A stretch of DNA of 64,000 bases. It comes from Acidimicrobiales bacterium (GTDB taxonomy: Bacteria > Actinomycetota > Acidimicrobiia > Acidimicrobiales > Aldehydirespiratoraceae). The notes beneath the pieces were generated by a model. The model did not search any database. It was not told the DNA's origin and was given only the letters and a program-made list of their open reading frames with translations. The stretch covers positions 62,001 to 126,000 of the forward strand of contig JAQWMR010000018.1 in the NCBI GenBank assembly GCA_029246685.1, read 5' to 3'. Both the position numbers and the translations under genes were made by a program. Every line of letters begins with the position of its first letter. Position 1 is the first letter of the stretch. Below, in pieces: positions 25,475 through 33,414 of this stretch.

Positions 25475-26698
25475 ATGCAGCCAGACGACCGTTACATCGT
25501 CATCACCGCCGACAGCCACGCCGGCGGCAGCCACCAGCAGTACCGCGAGTTCCTCGACCCGAAGTACCGCGACGACTTCGACGCGTGGCGGGGGAAATAC
25601 AAGAACCCCTACAAGGATCTGAAGGACACCGACCTCCGAATCCGCAACTGGGACGACGAACTCCGCGACCAACAACAAAACGACGACGGCATCGTCGGCG
25701 AGGTCATCTTCCCGAACACGGTCCCACCGTTCTTCCCCAGCTTCGTGCTCTTCGCCCAGCCGCCCGGGCCCGACGAGTACGAGCACCGCCATGCCGGCGT
25801 CCAAGCTCACAACCGCTGGCTCGCCGACTACTGCTCCCGCAAGCCCGAGGCCCGCGCCGGCATCGGGCAGATCTTTCTCAACGACGTCGACGACGCGATC
25901 GCCGACGTGCAGTGGTGCGTCGACAACGGACTTCGCGGCGGTGTGCTCATCGGCTCGCCCCCGCCCACCGCTCCATGGCTGAAGCCGCTCTACCACCCCC
26001 ACTACGACCCCATCTGGGAGGCGTGCGAGCAGCTGGGAGTTGTCGTCAACACCCACTCGGGCACCGGAAGCCCCGCGTACGATCCGGCACCGGCGATGCC
26101 CATGGTCCACATCCTCGAGATGATCTTCTACGCGCAGCGACCGCTCGCCTACCTGATCCTGGGCGGCGTGTTCGAGCGATTCCCGAAGCTCCAGATGGCG
26201 TTGACCGAGGCCGGCTGCGCCTGGGTGCCCGGCGTGCTGAGCCATCTCGACAGCGTGATCGGCATGATCAAGTCGAGCGGAACCGGCGAGATGCGCTTCG
26301 AGGGCGACGCCGCGCCGGAACTCTCGGCCACCGGCTACTTCCGACGCAACTGCCACATCGGCATGAGCCAGCCCCGACCGGCCGACGTGCGCGCCGCGAT
26401 CGACGATGTCGGCATCGATCGGGTCATGTGGGGCAGCGACTACCCCCACGAGGAGGGCACCCATCCCTTCACCCGTGAGCACATGCGCCAGGTCCTGGGG
26501 CACCTTCCCCCGACCGACATCCAGCAGATCCTGGCCGGCAACACCGCAGCGCTCTACGGATTCGATCTCGACGCGCTGCGCCCCGCGGCCGACAAGTACG
26601 GGCCGACCGTGGCCGAGATCGCCGAGCCGCTCGAGAAGCTCCCCGAAGGCGCAAACGAAGCCCTTCGGCGCGCCGACAAGGACCTTGCGACCCGATGA
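25475..26698 (+). CDS. Amidohydrolase family 2 protein
   Basis: A 407-residue TIM-barrel hydrolase. The N-terminal metal motif is TADSHAGG (Asp-x-His form), the mid-barrel His is in VVNTHSGTGSPAYDP, and the C-terminal Asp in MWGSDYPHEEGTHP. GVFERFPKLQMALTEAGCAW is the strand that usually precedes the last metal residue. It has ~35 residues beyond the usual end (LEKLPEGANEALRRADKDLA). ATG 25475 is 7 nt after a -10 TAACGT. It is followed by a P450 across a 23-bp tandem duplication, in one operon with the P450 and a phosphotransferase. Confidence 0.91.
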   Translation: MQPDDRYIVITADSHAGGSHQQYREFLDPKYRDDFDAWRGKYKNPYKDLKDTDLRIRNWDDELRDQQQNDDGIVGEVIFPNTVPPFFPSFVLFAQPPGPDEYEHRHAGVQAHNRWLADYCSRKPEARAGIGQIFLNDVDDAIADVQWCVDNGLRGGVLIGSPPPTAPWLKPLYHPHYDPIWEACEQLGVVVNTHSGTGSPAYDPAPAMPMVHILEMIFYAQRPLAYLILGGVFERFPKLQMALTEAGCAWVPGVLSHLDSVIGMIKSSGTGEMRFEGDAAPELSATGYFRRNCHIGMSQPRPADVRAAIDDVGIDRVMWGSDYPHEEGTHPFTREHMRQVLGHLPPTDIQQILAGNTAALYGFDLDALRPAADKYGPTVAEIAEPLEKLPEGANEALRRADKDLATR

Positions 26699-26732
26699 AT
26701 ACAGAGCTCGCGACCCGATGAACACAGAGCTC
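26687..26732 (+). repeat. 23-bp tandem duplication over the stop/start junction
   Basis: Two direct copies (26687-26709 and 26710-26732, one mismatch) of a unit containing the overlapping TGA/ATG (CGATGAA). The first copy ends the amidohydrolase and opens an 8-codon reading frame MNTELATR; the second ends that mini-frame and starts the P450 at 26718. A slipped-strand duplication of a coupling junction explains it. Confidence 0.85.
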
Positions 26733-27914
26733 GCGACGCCGCGGGTGAACGTCCTCGATCCGGACTTCTACCTCGACCCGTGGGAGGCGTACCGCTGGCT
26801 GCGTGACGAGGCGCCGGTGTTCTGGGACCCCGTGCAGGAGATCTGGGTGATCTCCCGCCACGACGACATCGTCGCGATCGAGAAGAACGGCGATCGCTAC
26901 TCGTCGTTCGCCGGGTCGCGTCCGAAGATCGACCTGCGCGGCGAGCAGTCGATGATCAACCAGGACGATCCCGATCATCAGAGCCAGCGCAATCTGGTGG
27001 CCCGCCGGTTCACCCCACGGGCGATGCGTGACCACGAGGGCGAGATCCGCGCCGTCGTCACGGAAATCCTCGATGCCGTCACCCCTCTCGGAGAGTGCGA
27101 GGCGATCGAGTCGATCGCCTCGAGACTTCCGGCGATCATGATCTCGGATCTTCTGGGGTATCCCCGTGAGCAATGGGAACGCGTCCGGCACTGGTCGGAA
27201 CAGATCATGCTCCTGTCGGGCCAGACGTCGCCCGATGGCGCGCCCCACGACATCCACCCGGGGCTGATGACGGCCATCCAGGACCTCTACGAGGTCACCG
27301 TGCCGCTCGTGCACGAGCGCAAGGCCGACCCTCGCGACGACCTCATCTCGCTGTGGGCGACCACCGAAGGATGGGATCTGGACCGGGCCATGAACGAGAT
27401 CGTCCTCGTGATCAACGGCGGAGCCGAGACCACGCGAACCGTCATCGGTTCGATGATCCGAGAACTCGCTCTCCAGCCCGAGCAACGCCAGCTGCTCGTC
27501 GAACGTCCCGAACTGTTGGCGGGCGGCGCGATCGACGAGTTCATCCGCTGGGTGTCACCGGTGCTCAACATGCGTCGCACCGCGACGGAGGACCACGACT
27601 TCCACGGCCAGCCCATCAGCGAGGGCGACGAGTTGCTGTTGCTCTACGCGTCGGCCAACCGCGATCCGCAGGCGTTCGACCATCCCGACACCCTCGACGT
27701 CACCCGGGAGCACAACCGCCACGTCGCCTTCGGCTTCGGCACCCACTTCTGCCTCGGGGCCCACCTGGCTCGCCTGGAACTGCGGGTCATGTTCGAGGAA
27801 CTCCTGCGCCGCATTCCCGACTGGGATCTCATCGACCCCGAGGAGCCTCGAATCATGCCGGCCACCTTTGCCCGCGCCTACGACCGGATCAACATCCGCT
27901 TCTCCCCCTCATGA
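26718..27914 (+). CDS. Cytochrome P450
   Basis: A 398-residue P450 starting at ATG 26718 in the second copy of the tandem repeat. Motifs are the I-helix VINGGAETTRTV, DEFIRW (ExxR-type, E-F-I-R), and the heme loop FGFGTHFCLGAHLARLELRV. The N-terminal LDPDFYLDPWEAYRWLRDEA is typical of soluble actinobacterial forms. It lies between an amidohydrolase and a phosphotransferase, with 4-nt ATGA overlap to the latter, so hydroxylation followed by phosphorylation of the new hydroxyl is an attractive but unproven sequence of steps. Confidence 0.95.
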   Translation: MNTELATPRVNVLDPDFYLDPWEAYRWLRDEAPVFWDPVQEIWVISRHDDIVAIEKNGDRYSSFAGSRPKIDLRGEQSMINQDDPDHQSQRNLVARRFTPRAMRDHEGEIRAVVTEILDAVTPLGECEAIESIASRLPAIMISDLLGYPREQWERVRHWSEQIMLLSGQTSPDGAPHDIHPGLMTAIQDLYEVTVPLVHERKADPRDDLISLWATTEGWDLDRAMNEIVLVINGGAETTRTVIGSMIRELALQPEQRQLLVERPELLAGGAIDEFIRWVSPVLNMRRTATEDHDFHGQPISEGDELLLLYASANRDPQAFDHPDTLDVTREHNRHVAFGFGTHFCLGAHLARLELRVMFEELLRRIPDWDLIDPEEPRIMPATFARAYDRINIRFSPS

Positions 27915-28993
27915 CCGACGACACCACCTCCCGACTCACCGACTGGTTCGCCGCACGACTCCCCGGCGCCTCCGACGTCCGCCTCGACGGCAAGGACCGA
28001 CTCGAGACCGGCCATTCGGCCGAGATGCTGATGTTCACCCTCCGCTGGAACGACGGAACCGAGCAGGCACGAGACGTGGTCGTCCGGCTCGAGCCGCCGT
28101 CGCCCGGCCTGCTCGAGCCCTACGACATTCCCCGCCAGTTCGAGATCATCCGGGCGCTCGAGCCGACGGAGGTCCGCGTGCCACCGGCACTCTGGCTCGA
28201 CGCCTCGGGCGAGGTGCTCGGTCGCCCGTTCTTCGTGATGGACCGCGTCGACGGCGACGTGTTCGAACGTGAGGTGCCGGCCGACCTCGCCGACGATCCC
28301 GCACGGGCGCGGCGCATGTGCGAGAGCCTGATCGAGCAGTTGGCCGCCATCCACATGATCGACCTCGCGGCCACCGGGCTCGACCGACTCGACGACGGGC
28401 ATACGCATCTCGACCGGGAGCTCGCCCGATGGATAGGCGAGGTGAACCGCTGGCAGAAGGGAACGCTCCCGGGCTTCGAGCTGCTGCACACCACCCTGCA
28501 GGAGACGAAGCCGGACCCGTGCCCACGGATCACGTTGGTTCACGGCGACCCGAAACCGGGCAACTTCGCCTTCGTCGGATCAGAAGTCAGCGCCGTCTTC
28601 GACTGGGAGATGACCACGGTCGGCGATCCGCTCGCCGACATCGGCTGGGCCGAGGTGGCGTGGATGACGCCCTCGTTCACCAGCTTTCCCGAGACGCACT
28701 CGGCCGACGAGTTCGTGGAGTACTACGAACAGCTCACCGGCATCGAGGTGCGCAATCGCGAGTGGTACCGGGCCCTCGAGTCGTTCAAGATGGCCGTCAT
28801 CATGTTCGTGGGCGGCATGTTGTTCGACGGTGAACACACCGACGACCTGCGCATGGCGGACATGGGAGCGGTGGCCCCGATTCTCACGCACATCGCCCTG
28901 GGCGAACTGGGCGTGACCGTGATGCCGGACTCCGGCCCCGCCACGCCTCGCCAGGAGCGAGTCGACGAGATCCGGGCCCGACGGGCGCCGTAG
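27911..28993 (+). CDS. Phosphotransferase, APH fold, ACAD10/11-type (copy 2 of 3)
   Basis: 360 residues. The ATP-binding N-lobe includes VVVRLEPPSPGLLEPYDIPR, then FFVMDRVDGDVFE (hinge), the catalytic loop LVHGDPKPGNFAF (Asp; Asn in GN), and VFDWEMTTVGDPLADIGWAE (metal Asp). The HGDxxxGN...DWExxxxGDPxxDLG pattern is that of the phosphotransferase domain found alone in bacteria or fused to acyl-CoA dehydrogenase in ACAD10/11, which act on hydroxylated acyl groups. ATG 27911 overlaps the P450 stop (ATGA). It differs clearly from the copies at 17079 and 50077. Confidence 0.9.
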   Translation: MTDDTTSRLTDWFAARLPGASDVRLDGKDRLETGHSAEMLMFTLRWNDGTEQARDVVVRLEPPSPGLLEPYDIPRQFEIIRALEPTEVRVPPALWLDASGEVLGRPFFVMDRVDGDVFEREVPADLADDPARARRMCESLIEQLAAIHMIDLAATGLDRLDDGHTHLDRELARWIGEVNRWQKGTLPGFELLHTTLQETKPDPCPRITLVHGDPKPGNFAFVGSEVSAVFDWEMTTVGDPLADIGWAEVAWMTPSFTSFPETHSADEFVEYYEQLTGIEVRNREWYRALESFKMAVIMFVGGMLFDGEHTDDLRMADMGAVAPILTHIALGELGVTVMPDSGPATPRQERVDEIRARRAP

Positions 28994-28996
28994 CTG

Positions 28997-30109
28997 CTAC
29001 TCCGTCGCGTGCTGACGGAACTTGGACATGTCCATCTTCGGCCAGTTCGGATAGCGCGAGTGGCCCTCGCCGCCGGAGAGGATCTCGAAGATGCCGTGGC
29101 CGACCATCGTGGTGCTGTCGTCGCCGTTCATCTCGAACCGCATCAGCTGGTCGATCGACATCGCCTGGCTCTCGATCGCCGCCAACTCGGCCGAATCCGT
29201 GCTGTTCCACGGAAAGTGGAGGAACACCTCGCCGGCCCCCATCTTCTCGAGCGTGAACCCCTTGAGCGGCTGGCCGTAATACACGGCCACGTTCTGGTGG
29301 GGAGCGTCGCCGGTCACCCGGTGAGACGTACCGTCTTCGTCGGTGAAGTCGAGGACGACGCGGGCCGGGCGCTTCCGATCGCCGTCGAACTCGACCTCGT
29401 GATCGATGCGCACGAAGCGTTTCGGGGAGACGGTGCCGTCGGTGTAGGTGACACCGCCGTCGACGTACTGAACCGTGCCGTCGTGCGATTCGATCAGCCA
29501 GGCCTGGATGGCCCGGTCCTCGAATCCGATGTCGAGCCAGAGCCACCAGTCGATCTCGTCGGCGACACGCACGCCGAAGGTGCGGTCGCGCCCGCCGGGC
29601 CAGCCGTCGATCGAGGTCCGCTCGCCCTCGATCTCATACCATCCTCGCCACTGGCCGGATTCCTTCATGTGGTACATGTCGAGGATCGTCCGACCGTCGA
29701 CATCGACTTCCATCGGCAGCAGTTCCCACATCGGGGCCCGCGGCTCGTAGTGCATGTCCCACGAGACCCCTGAGCCGTTCGCGGGAAGTTTCAGGTGCCA
29801 GTGCTTCAGTGCTTCGACGCATGTCCACGTCATCGGTCCGGCGGCGAGTAGGTCGCGATCGGCGCCAGTCACGCCCCGCACGCCGGAGAGGTCCCAGTGG
29901 CGACCGTCGGCAAGGGCGACCTTGCCGTAGCCGTGGGCGCGTCGCTGGTTTGGGTTGTTGCCGTAGCCGTTGGTGAGCAACACATCGCCGTTTGGCGAGT
30001 GGGCAAAGAAATAGCAGCGATCAGACCAGCTCCCGTGTGGATGGTGCACCTCGTCGAACGGGCGCGAGTACTGGTGGGTGAAACTCTCGTCGGCAGCCGA
30101 GTAGGGCAT
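28997..30109 (-). CDS. Lipocalin-like (CrtC/AttH-type) protein of unknown function
   Basis: A 370-residue protein rich in beta strands and Trp, with two related halves. The first contains CYFFAHSPNGDVLLTNGYGN, WDMHYEPRAPMWELLP and SIDGWPGGRDRTFGVR; the R-(D/S)-x-(S/T)-(W/F)-G-x-R motif is found in carotenoid-hydratase-like and AttH-like double lipocalins. The second half has VVLDFTDEDGTSHRVTGDAP. I see no signal peptide. The family binds or modifies hydrophobic ligands but most members have no known activity. It lies downstream of the thiolase gene and converges on the phosphotransferase with a 3-nt gap. Confidence 0.72.
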   Translation of the reverse strand: MPYSAADESFTHQYSRPFDEVHHPHGSWSDRCYFFAHSPNGDVLLTNGYGNNPNQRRAHGYGKVALADGRHWDLSGVRGVTGADRDLLAAGPMTWTCVEALKHWHLKLPANGSGVSWDMHYEPRAPMWELLPMEVDVDGRTILDMYHMKESGQWRGWYEIEGERTSIDGWPGGRDRTFGVRVADEIDWWLWLDIGFEDRAIQAWLIESHDGTVQYVDGGVTYTDGTVSPKRFVRIDHEVEFDGDRKRPARVVLDFTDEDGTSHRVTGDAPHQNVAVYYGQPLKGFTLEKMGAGEVFLHFPWNSTDSAELAAIESQAMSIDQLMRFEMNGDDSTTMVGHGIFEILSGGEGHSRYPNWPKMDMSKFRQHATE

Positions 30110-30112
30110 GGC

Positions 30113-31258
30113 TCAGGTGCTCACGATCGAGACGGCGGCGGTGCCGGGCGCGCCGTAGAGCTGGGCGAACCCGACCTTCGGGTCACCTGGCACCTGACGG
30201 TCCCCGGCTTCGCCGCGGAGTTGTCGGACCAGTTCGTGGATCTGACGGAGCCCAGAAGCACCGATGGGTTCGCCGTTGGCGATCAGGCCGCCATCGGTGT
30301 TGACCGGAAGGCGGCCACCGATCTCCGTCTCGCCGTCGGCGAGCATCCGCTCCTGCTCGCCATCGGCGCAGAAGCCGTTTTCCGCCATGTGGATGATCTC
30401 CGCGCCAGAGTCGGTGTCTTGCAGTTGGACCACATCGACGTCCTCTGGGCCGATGCCCGCCATCTCGTAGGCAGCCTTCGAGGCGTAGACCGTCGTGGCC
30501 GGATCCTGTTCGACCGCCGACCAGGAGCTGTGCACCTCGTAGGCGCCGTACGCCCGCGTGCGCAGCGCGGTGGCGCGAAGGTAGATCGGTGTCGACGTGT
30601 ATTTGTGGGCGATGTCGGCCCGGCACAGCACAACGGCCGCTGCTCCCTCGTCGGGGCTGCAGAACATGTACTGGGTCAACGGATAGTTGAGCATCATGCT
30701 CGAAAGGATGTCGTCCTCCGAGATCGGCTTGCGACGAAACGCATTCGGGTTGAGGACGCCGTTGCGGAAGTTCTTGGCCGCGACCCGGGCGAGAGACTGA
30801 TGACTGATGCCGTGGTCGTGCATGTAGCGGTTGATCTTCATCGCGAAGAACTTGGTGGTGAGGAAGTGGCCGACCTCGCCGTACCACGACGGCGCCCCGT
30901 AGTAGTCGGGGTCGGAGGTGAAGGCGCCTGCCGGGTGTTTGTCCATGCCGACCGCCACACCGATGTCGTACTTACCGAAGCGGATCGCATCGGCGGTGAG
31001 TTCGAGCGCGGCGCCCGCAGTCGCGCATCCGTTGTAGACGTCAGTGAACGGAATGCCCGTCATGCCCACGCGCCCGACCACCGCGTCGGGGTTGTCGACC
31101 TCGAAACTGCCGCCGAAGGCGAACTGCACGTCCTTCCACTGCAGACCGGCATCGCTGCAGGCGGCGCGAATGGCGTCGGCCCCCATGTCGATCGCGGACT
31201 TGTCGCCGAACCGGCCGAAGGGATGCAGCCCCACCCCGATGATCGCTACGTCGTGCAT
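30113..31258 (-). CDS. Thiolase-fold protein (Ltp2-like), partner of DUF35 protein
   Basis: 381 residues of thiolase superfamily, lipid-transfer-protein branch. Segments are VAIIGVGLHPFGRFGDKSAI, YNGCATAGAALELTADAI, YMFCSPDEGAAAVVLCRADI, and near the end NTDGGLIANGEPIGASGLRQ. Together with a DUF35 protein, such proteins form retro-aldolases that cleave side-chain aldol CoA adducts in actinobacterial steroid degradation; others are ordinary thiolases. The start ATG directly follows the DUF35 stop (TGAATG). The late-acting step in the pathway would release propionyl- or acetyl-CoA. Confidence 0.88.
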   Translation of the reverse strand: MHDVAIIGVGLHPFGRFGDKSAIDMGADAIRAACSDAGLQWKDVQFAFGGSFEVDNPDAVVGRVGMTGIPFTDVYNGCATAGAALELTADAIRFGKYDIGVAVGMDKHPAGAFTSDPDYYGAPSWYGEVGHFLTTKFFAMKINRYMHDHGISHQSLARVAAKNFRNGVLNPNAFRRKPISEDDILSSMMLNYPLTQYMFCSPDEGAAAVVLCRADIAHKYTSTPIYLRATALRTRAYGAYEVHSSWSAVEQDPATTVYASKAAYEMAGIGPEDVDVVQLQDTDSGAEIIHMAENGFCADGEQERMLADGETEIGGRLPVNTDGGLIANGEPIGASGLRQIHELVRQLRGEAGDRQVPGDPKVGFAQLYGAPGTAAVSIVST

Positions 31259-31726
31259 TCAGACACCCTCTCTTGAATCGCTCTTTCCTGAAGCGATGGG
31301 TGCGAACGCGAAGACCATGACTTCGCTGTCGACCTCGCCATCGACACCGCCGTCGGTGCGAAACGGCACGGCGACGACCTCCATCTCCATGCCGATCTCG
31401 AGTTGTTCGGGGTCGGCCACGGTCAGACGGCCCTCGACGCGCACCTCATCGCCGAGTTCGACGACTCCCACCCCGTACGGGCGGAAGGTCTCCGGTGTCT
31501 CGCCGCCGGCGTAGGGCTCCTTCGGCAGGAAACTCTGGGTCGTCCACGTCCATAGCCGACCACGTCGGGGAAGCCGATGCTCGGCTATCTCGGTGGCGCC
31601 GCAGCGCGGGCACGACGGCGCAACTGGGAACGCGACGGCCGCACATGAGCCGCATCGTCCGCCGATCAGCTGCGGCTCCTCGGCCGGCCAGGTGAACACA
31701 CCAGGAGCAAACGGCACACGGTTCAC
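31259..31726 (-). CDS. Zn-ribbon/OB-fold DUF35 acyl-CoA-associated protein
   Basis: 155 residues, GTG start with GGAG upstream. The rubredoxin-like zinc ribbon is CGSCAAVAFPVAPSCPRC (~25-42), followed by the OB-fold with GRLWTWTTQSFLPKEPYAGG, FRPYGVGVVELGDEVRVEGR and LEIGMEMEVVAVPF. DUF35 proteins chaperone acyl-CoA to thiolase-fold partners; in the Ltp2-type aldolase the partner is essential for activity. It is the first gene of the minus unit that diverges from two acyl-CoA ligases across operator E. Confidence 0.92.
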   Translation of the reverse strand: MNRVPFAPGVFTWPAEEPQLIGGRCGSCAAVAFPVAPSCPRCGATEIAEHRLPRRGRLWTWTTQSFLPKEPYAGGETPETFRPYGVGVVELGDEVRVEGRLTVADPEQLEIGMEMEVVAVPFRTDGGVDGEVDSEVMVFAFAPIASGKSDSREGV

Positions 31727-31779
31727 GTTTCATCTCCTCGCACTCTCAATCCCCGTCAGGGACTACGTTCGCCGACAGT

Positions 31780-31826
31780 AACCGACTCCGACGTCAATAC
31801 CAAAAGTCTTGATTGTGCGCTACGGT
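31780..31826 (+). promoter_or_regulatory. Operator E and leaderless -10 before the ligase pair
   Basis: AACCGACTCCGACGTCAATA (31780-31799) matches palindrome A at 15 of 20 positions; the right half CGACGTCAATA is exact, the left is degenerate. A -10 TACGGT (31821-31826) lies 7 nt before the ATG at 31834, again fitting a leaderless mRNA; no clear -35. The site lies between the DUF35/thiolase unit and the ligase operon. Confidence 0.55.
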
Positions 31827-31833
31827 CGCAACG

Positions 31834-33414
31834 ATGTCGCAGGTGCGAGTGACTCGTCCGGTACCGCCCGATCGGGCCTCCACCTATCGCGCCGCGGGAT
31901 GGTGGGACAGCCGTCTCCTCTCTGACGGCATCGAACGAGCTGCCGAATCCACGCCCGATTGCAGGGCCCTGGCCGACGATCGAACCGAGCTCTCCTGGTC
32001 GCAACTCCGTGCTGCTGTCGCGGCCGCCGTCGGGACCCTGGAGGTGGCAGGTATCCGCCGGGGCGATTCACTCGGTGTGATCTGCGACAACACCGTGGAA
32101 GGAGCCGTGGCGGTACACGCGGCACTGCGGTCGGGCGCCACCATGACGCTGCTCGACACCCGCGTCGGCGAGGCCGATGTGGGGTCCGTCCGCCGTGCAC
32201 TCGGCAACGGCACCCGCTTTGTCGCGACCGCGCGCGACAGCGCCCGACTCCGTCTCGATGCGGCGGAGGTCATCGAGATGGATGCCATCGGCATGCCCGC
32301 ACCGGGACCGACCTGGCCCGAGCCCGACCGCGACTCGCCGGCTGTCGTGCTGTTCACGTCCGGGACCACCGGGCACCCGAAGGCTGTCGTGCACTCGCTC
32401 AACACACTCACGGCGGGCGCCGCCAACATGGCAGCCATCACCGCATGCAGCGCGAACGACACCGTGTTTCTCGTGAGTCCGCTGGCCAGCATCACCGGCG
32501 TGATGCAGCTCCTCCTCGCCGCCGACCAACACGCAGCGTTGGTGATGACCAGCAAGTTCGACCCCGCCAGAACGTTGGCCCGGATGAACCAGGTCGGCTC
32601 GACGATCCTCGGCGGTGCGCCGGTCATCCCCCAGCGCCTGCTGGAGGCGGCGCAGCAGGGCGACGGCGGGCAGCTCACCCTGCGAACACTCGCGCTCGGC
32701 GGCGCCATGCTTCCCCGACCCCTCTTGGACCTGGCCACGGGCCGGTTCGGCATCGAGGTCGCGCGGGTCTACGGCTCCTCAGAGGCACCGAACTTCTCGG
32801 GAAGCGTGCCCGGCGACGCCGCCGACGACCGGCTGCGCGACGACGGAGGCGTCACCCCTGGCGCCGAGATCCGGCTCGGGTCGACCCAAGACGATCACGA
32901 AGGTCTTGTGCGCGGACCGAGTGTGTTCCTCGGCTACCTCGACGACGCCGACAACGAGCAGGCGTTCGAGGGAGATTGGTATCGCACCGGTGACCTCGTC
33001 GAGGTGGAGGCCGGACGCCTCACTGTAACGGGGCGAATCAAGGAGGTCGTCAACCGCAACGGCCTCAAGGTCTCCCCGAGCGAGATCGACCACGCCCTCG
33101 CCTCGATGCCGATACTGGCCGAACACGCGTGCTTCGGAGTGCCGGACGCCGCGACGGGCGAACGGCTCGCAGTGGCCGTCAGCGCGACCGAGGGAGAGCG
33201 GGTCGGTCTCTCCGACATCCTCGATCATCTCCTGGCCGTGGGCGTCGCCCGCCGCAAGCTGCCCGAACAACTCGTGGTGTGGAGCGGTCCCTTGCCGCGC
33301 ACTGCCTCGGGCAAGGTCGTCAGCGCCCAACTCGTGCGCGACGCGCCGAGCATGACAAACGAATTCGCCCTCCGATTGCACCCCCCACCTGAACACGAGA
33401 GGGTCTCCACATGA
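31834..33414 (+). CDS. AMP-dependent acyl-CoA synthetase/ligase
   Basis: A 526-residue adenylate-forming enzyme. The P-loop is VVLFTSGTTGHPKAVVHS (~170-187), the adenine motif VYGSSEAPNFS, then YRTGDLVEVEAGRLTVTGR with the hinge Asp/Arg, and the C-terminal catalytic Lys in LPRTASGKVV. ATG 31834 is chosen over a TTG 21 nt upstream because it has a -10 at leaderless spacing and the family N-terminus. It activates a carboxylic acid to its CoA ester in the cytoplasm. It is coupled by ATGA to a second ligase, so two different acids, or two ends of one, may be activated together. Confidence 0.93.
   Translation: MSQVRVTRPVPPDRASTYRAAGWWDSRLLSDGIERAAESTPDCRALADDRTELSWSQLRAAVAAAVGTLEVAGIRRGDSLGVICDNTVEGAVAVHAALRSGATMTLLDTRVGEADVGSVRRALGNGTRFVATARDSARLRLDAAEVIEMDAIGMPAPGPTWPEPDRDSPAVVLFTSGTTGHPKAVVHSLNTLTAGAANMAAITACSANDTVFLVSPLASITGVMQLLLAADQHAALVMTSKFDPARTLARMNQVGSTILGGAPVIPQRLLEAAQQGDGGQLTLRTLALGGAMLPRPLLDLATGRFGIEVARVYGSSEAPNFSGSVPGDAADDRLRDDGGVTPGAEIRLGSTQDDHEGLVRGPSVFLGYLDDADNEQAFEGDWYRTGDLVEVEAGRLTVTGRIKEVVNRNGLKVSPSEIDHALASMPILAEHACFGVPDAATGERLAVAVSATEGERVGLSDILDHLLAVGVARRKLPEQLVVWSGPLPRTASGKVVSAQLVRDAPSMTNEFALRLHPPPEHERVST

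Noticed and set aside
24764-26725. A 653-codon open frame on the minus strand
   Set aside because: Antisense to the SnoaL and amidohydrolase genes, whose metal motifs and coupling are clear, and it crosses promoter/operator D.
29897-31276. A 459-codon plus-strand frame
   Set aside because: Shadow of the thiolase gene, which has recognisable thiolase blocks and coupling to DUF35.
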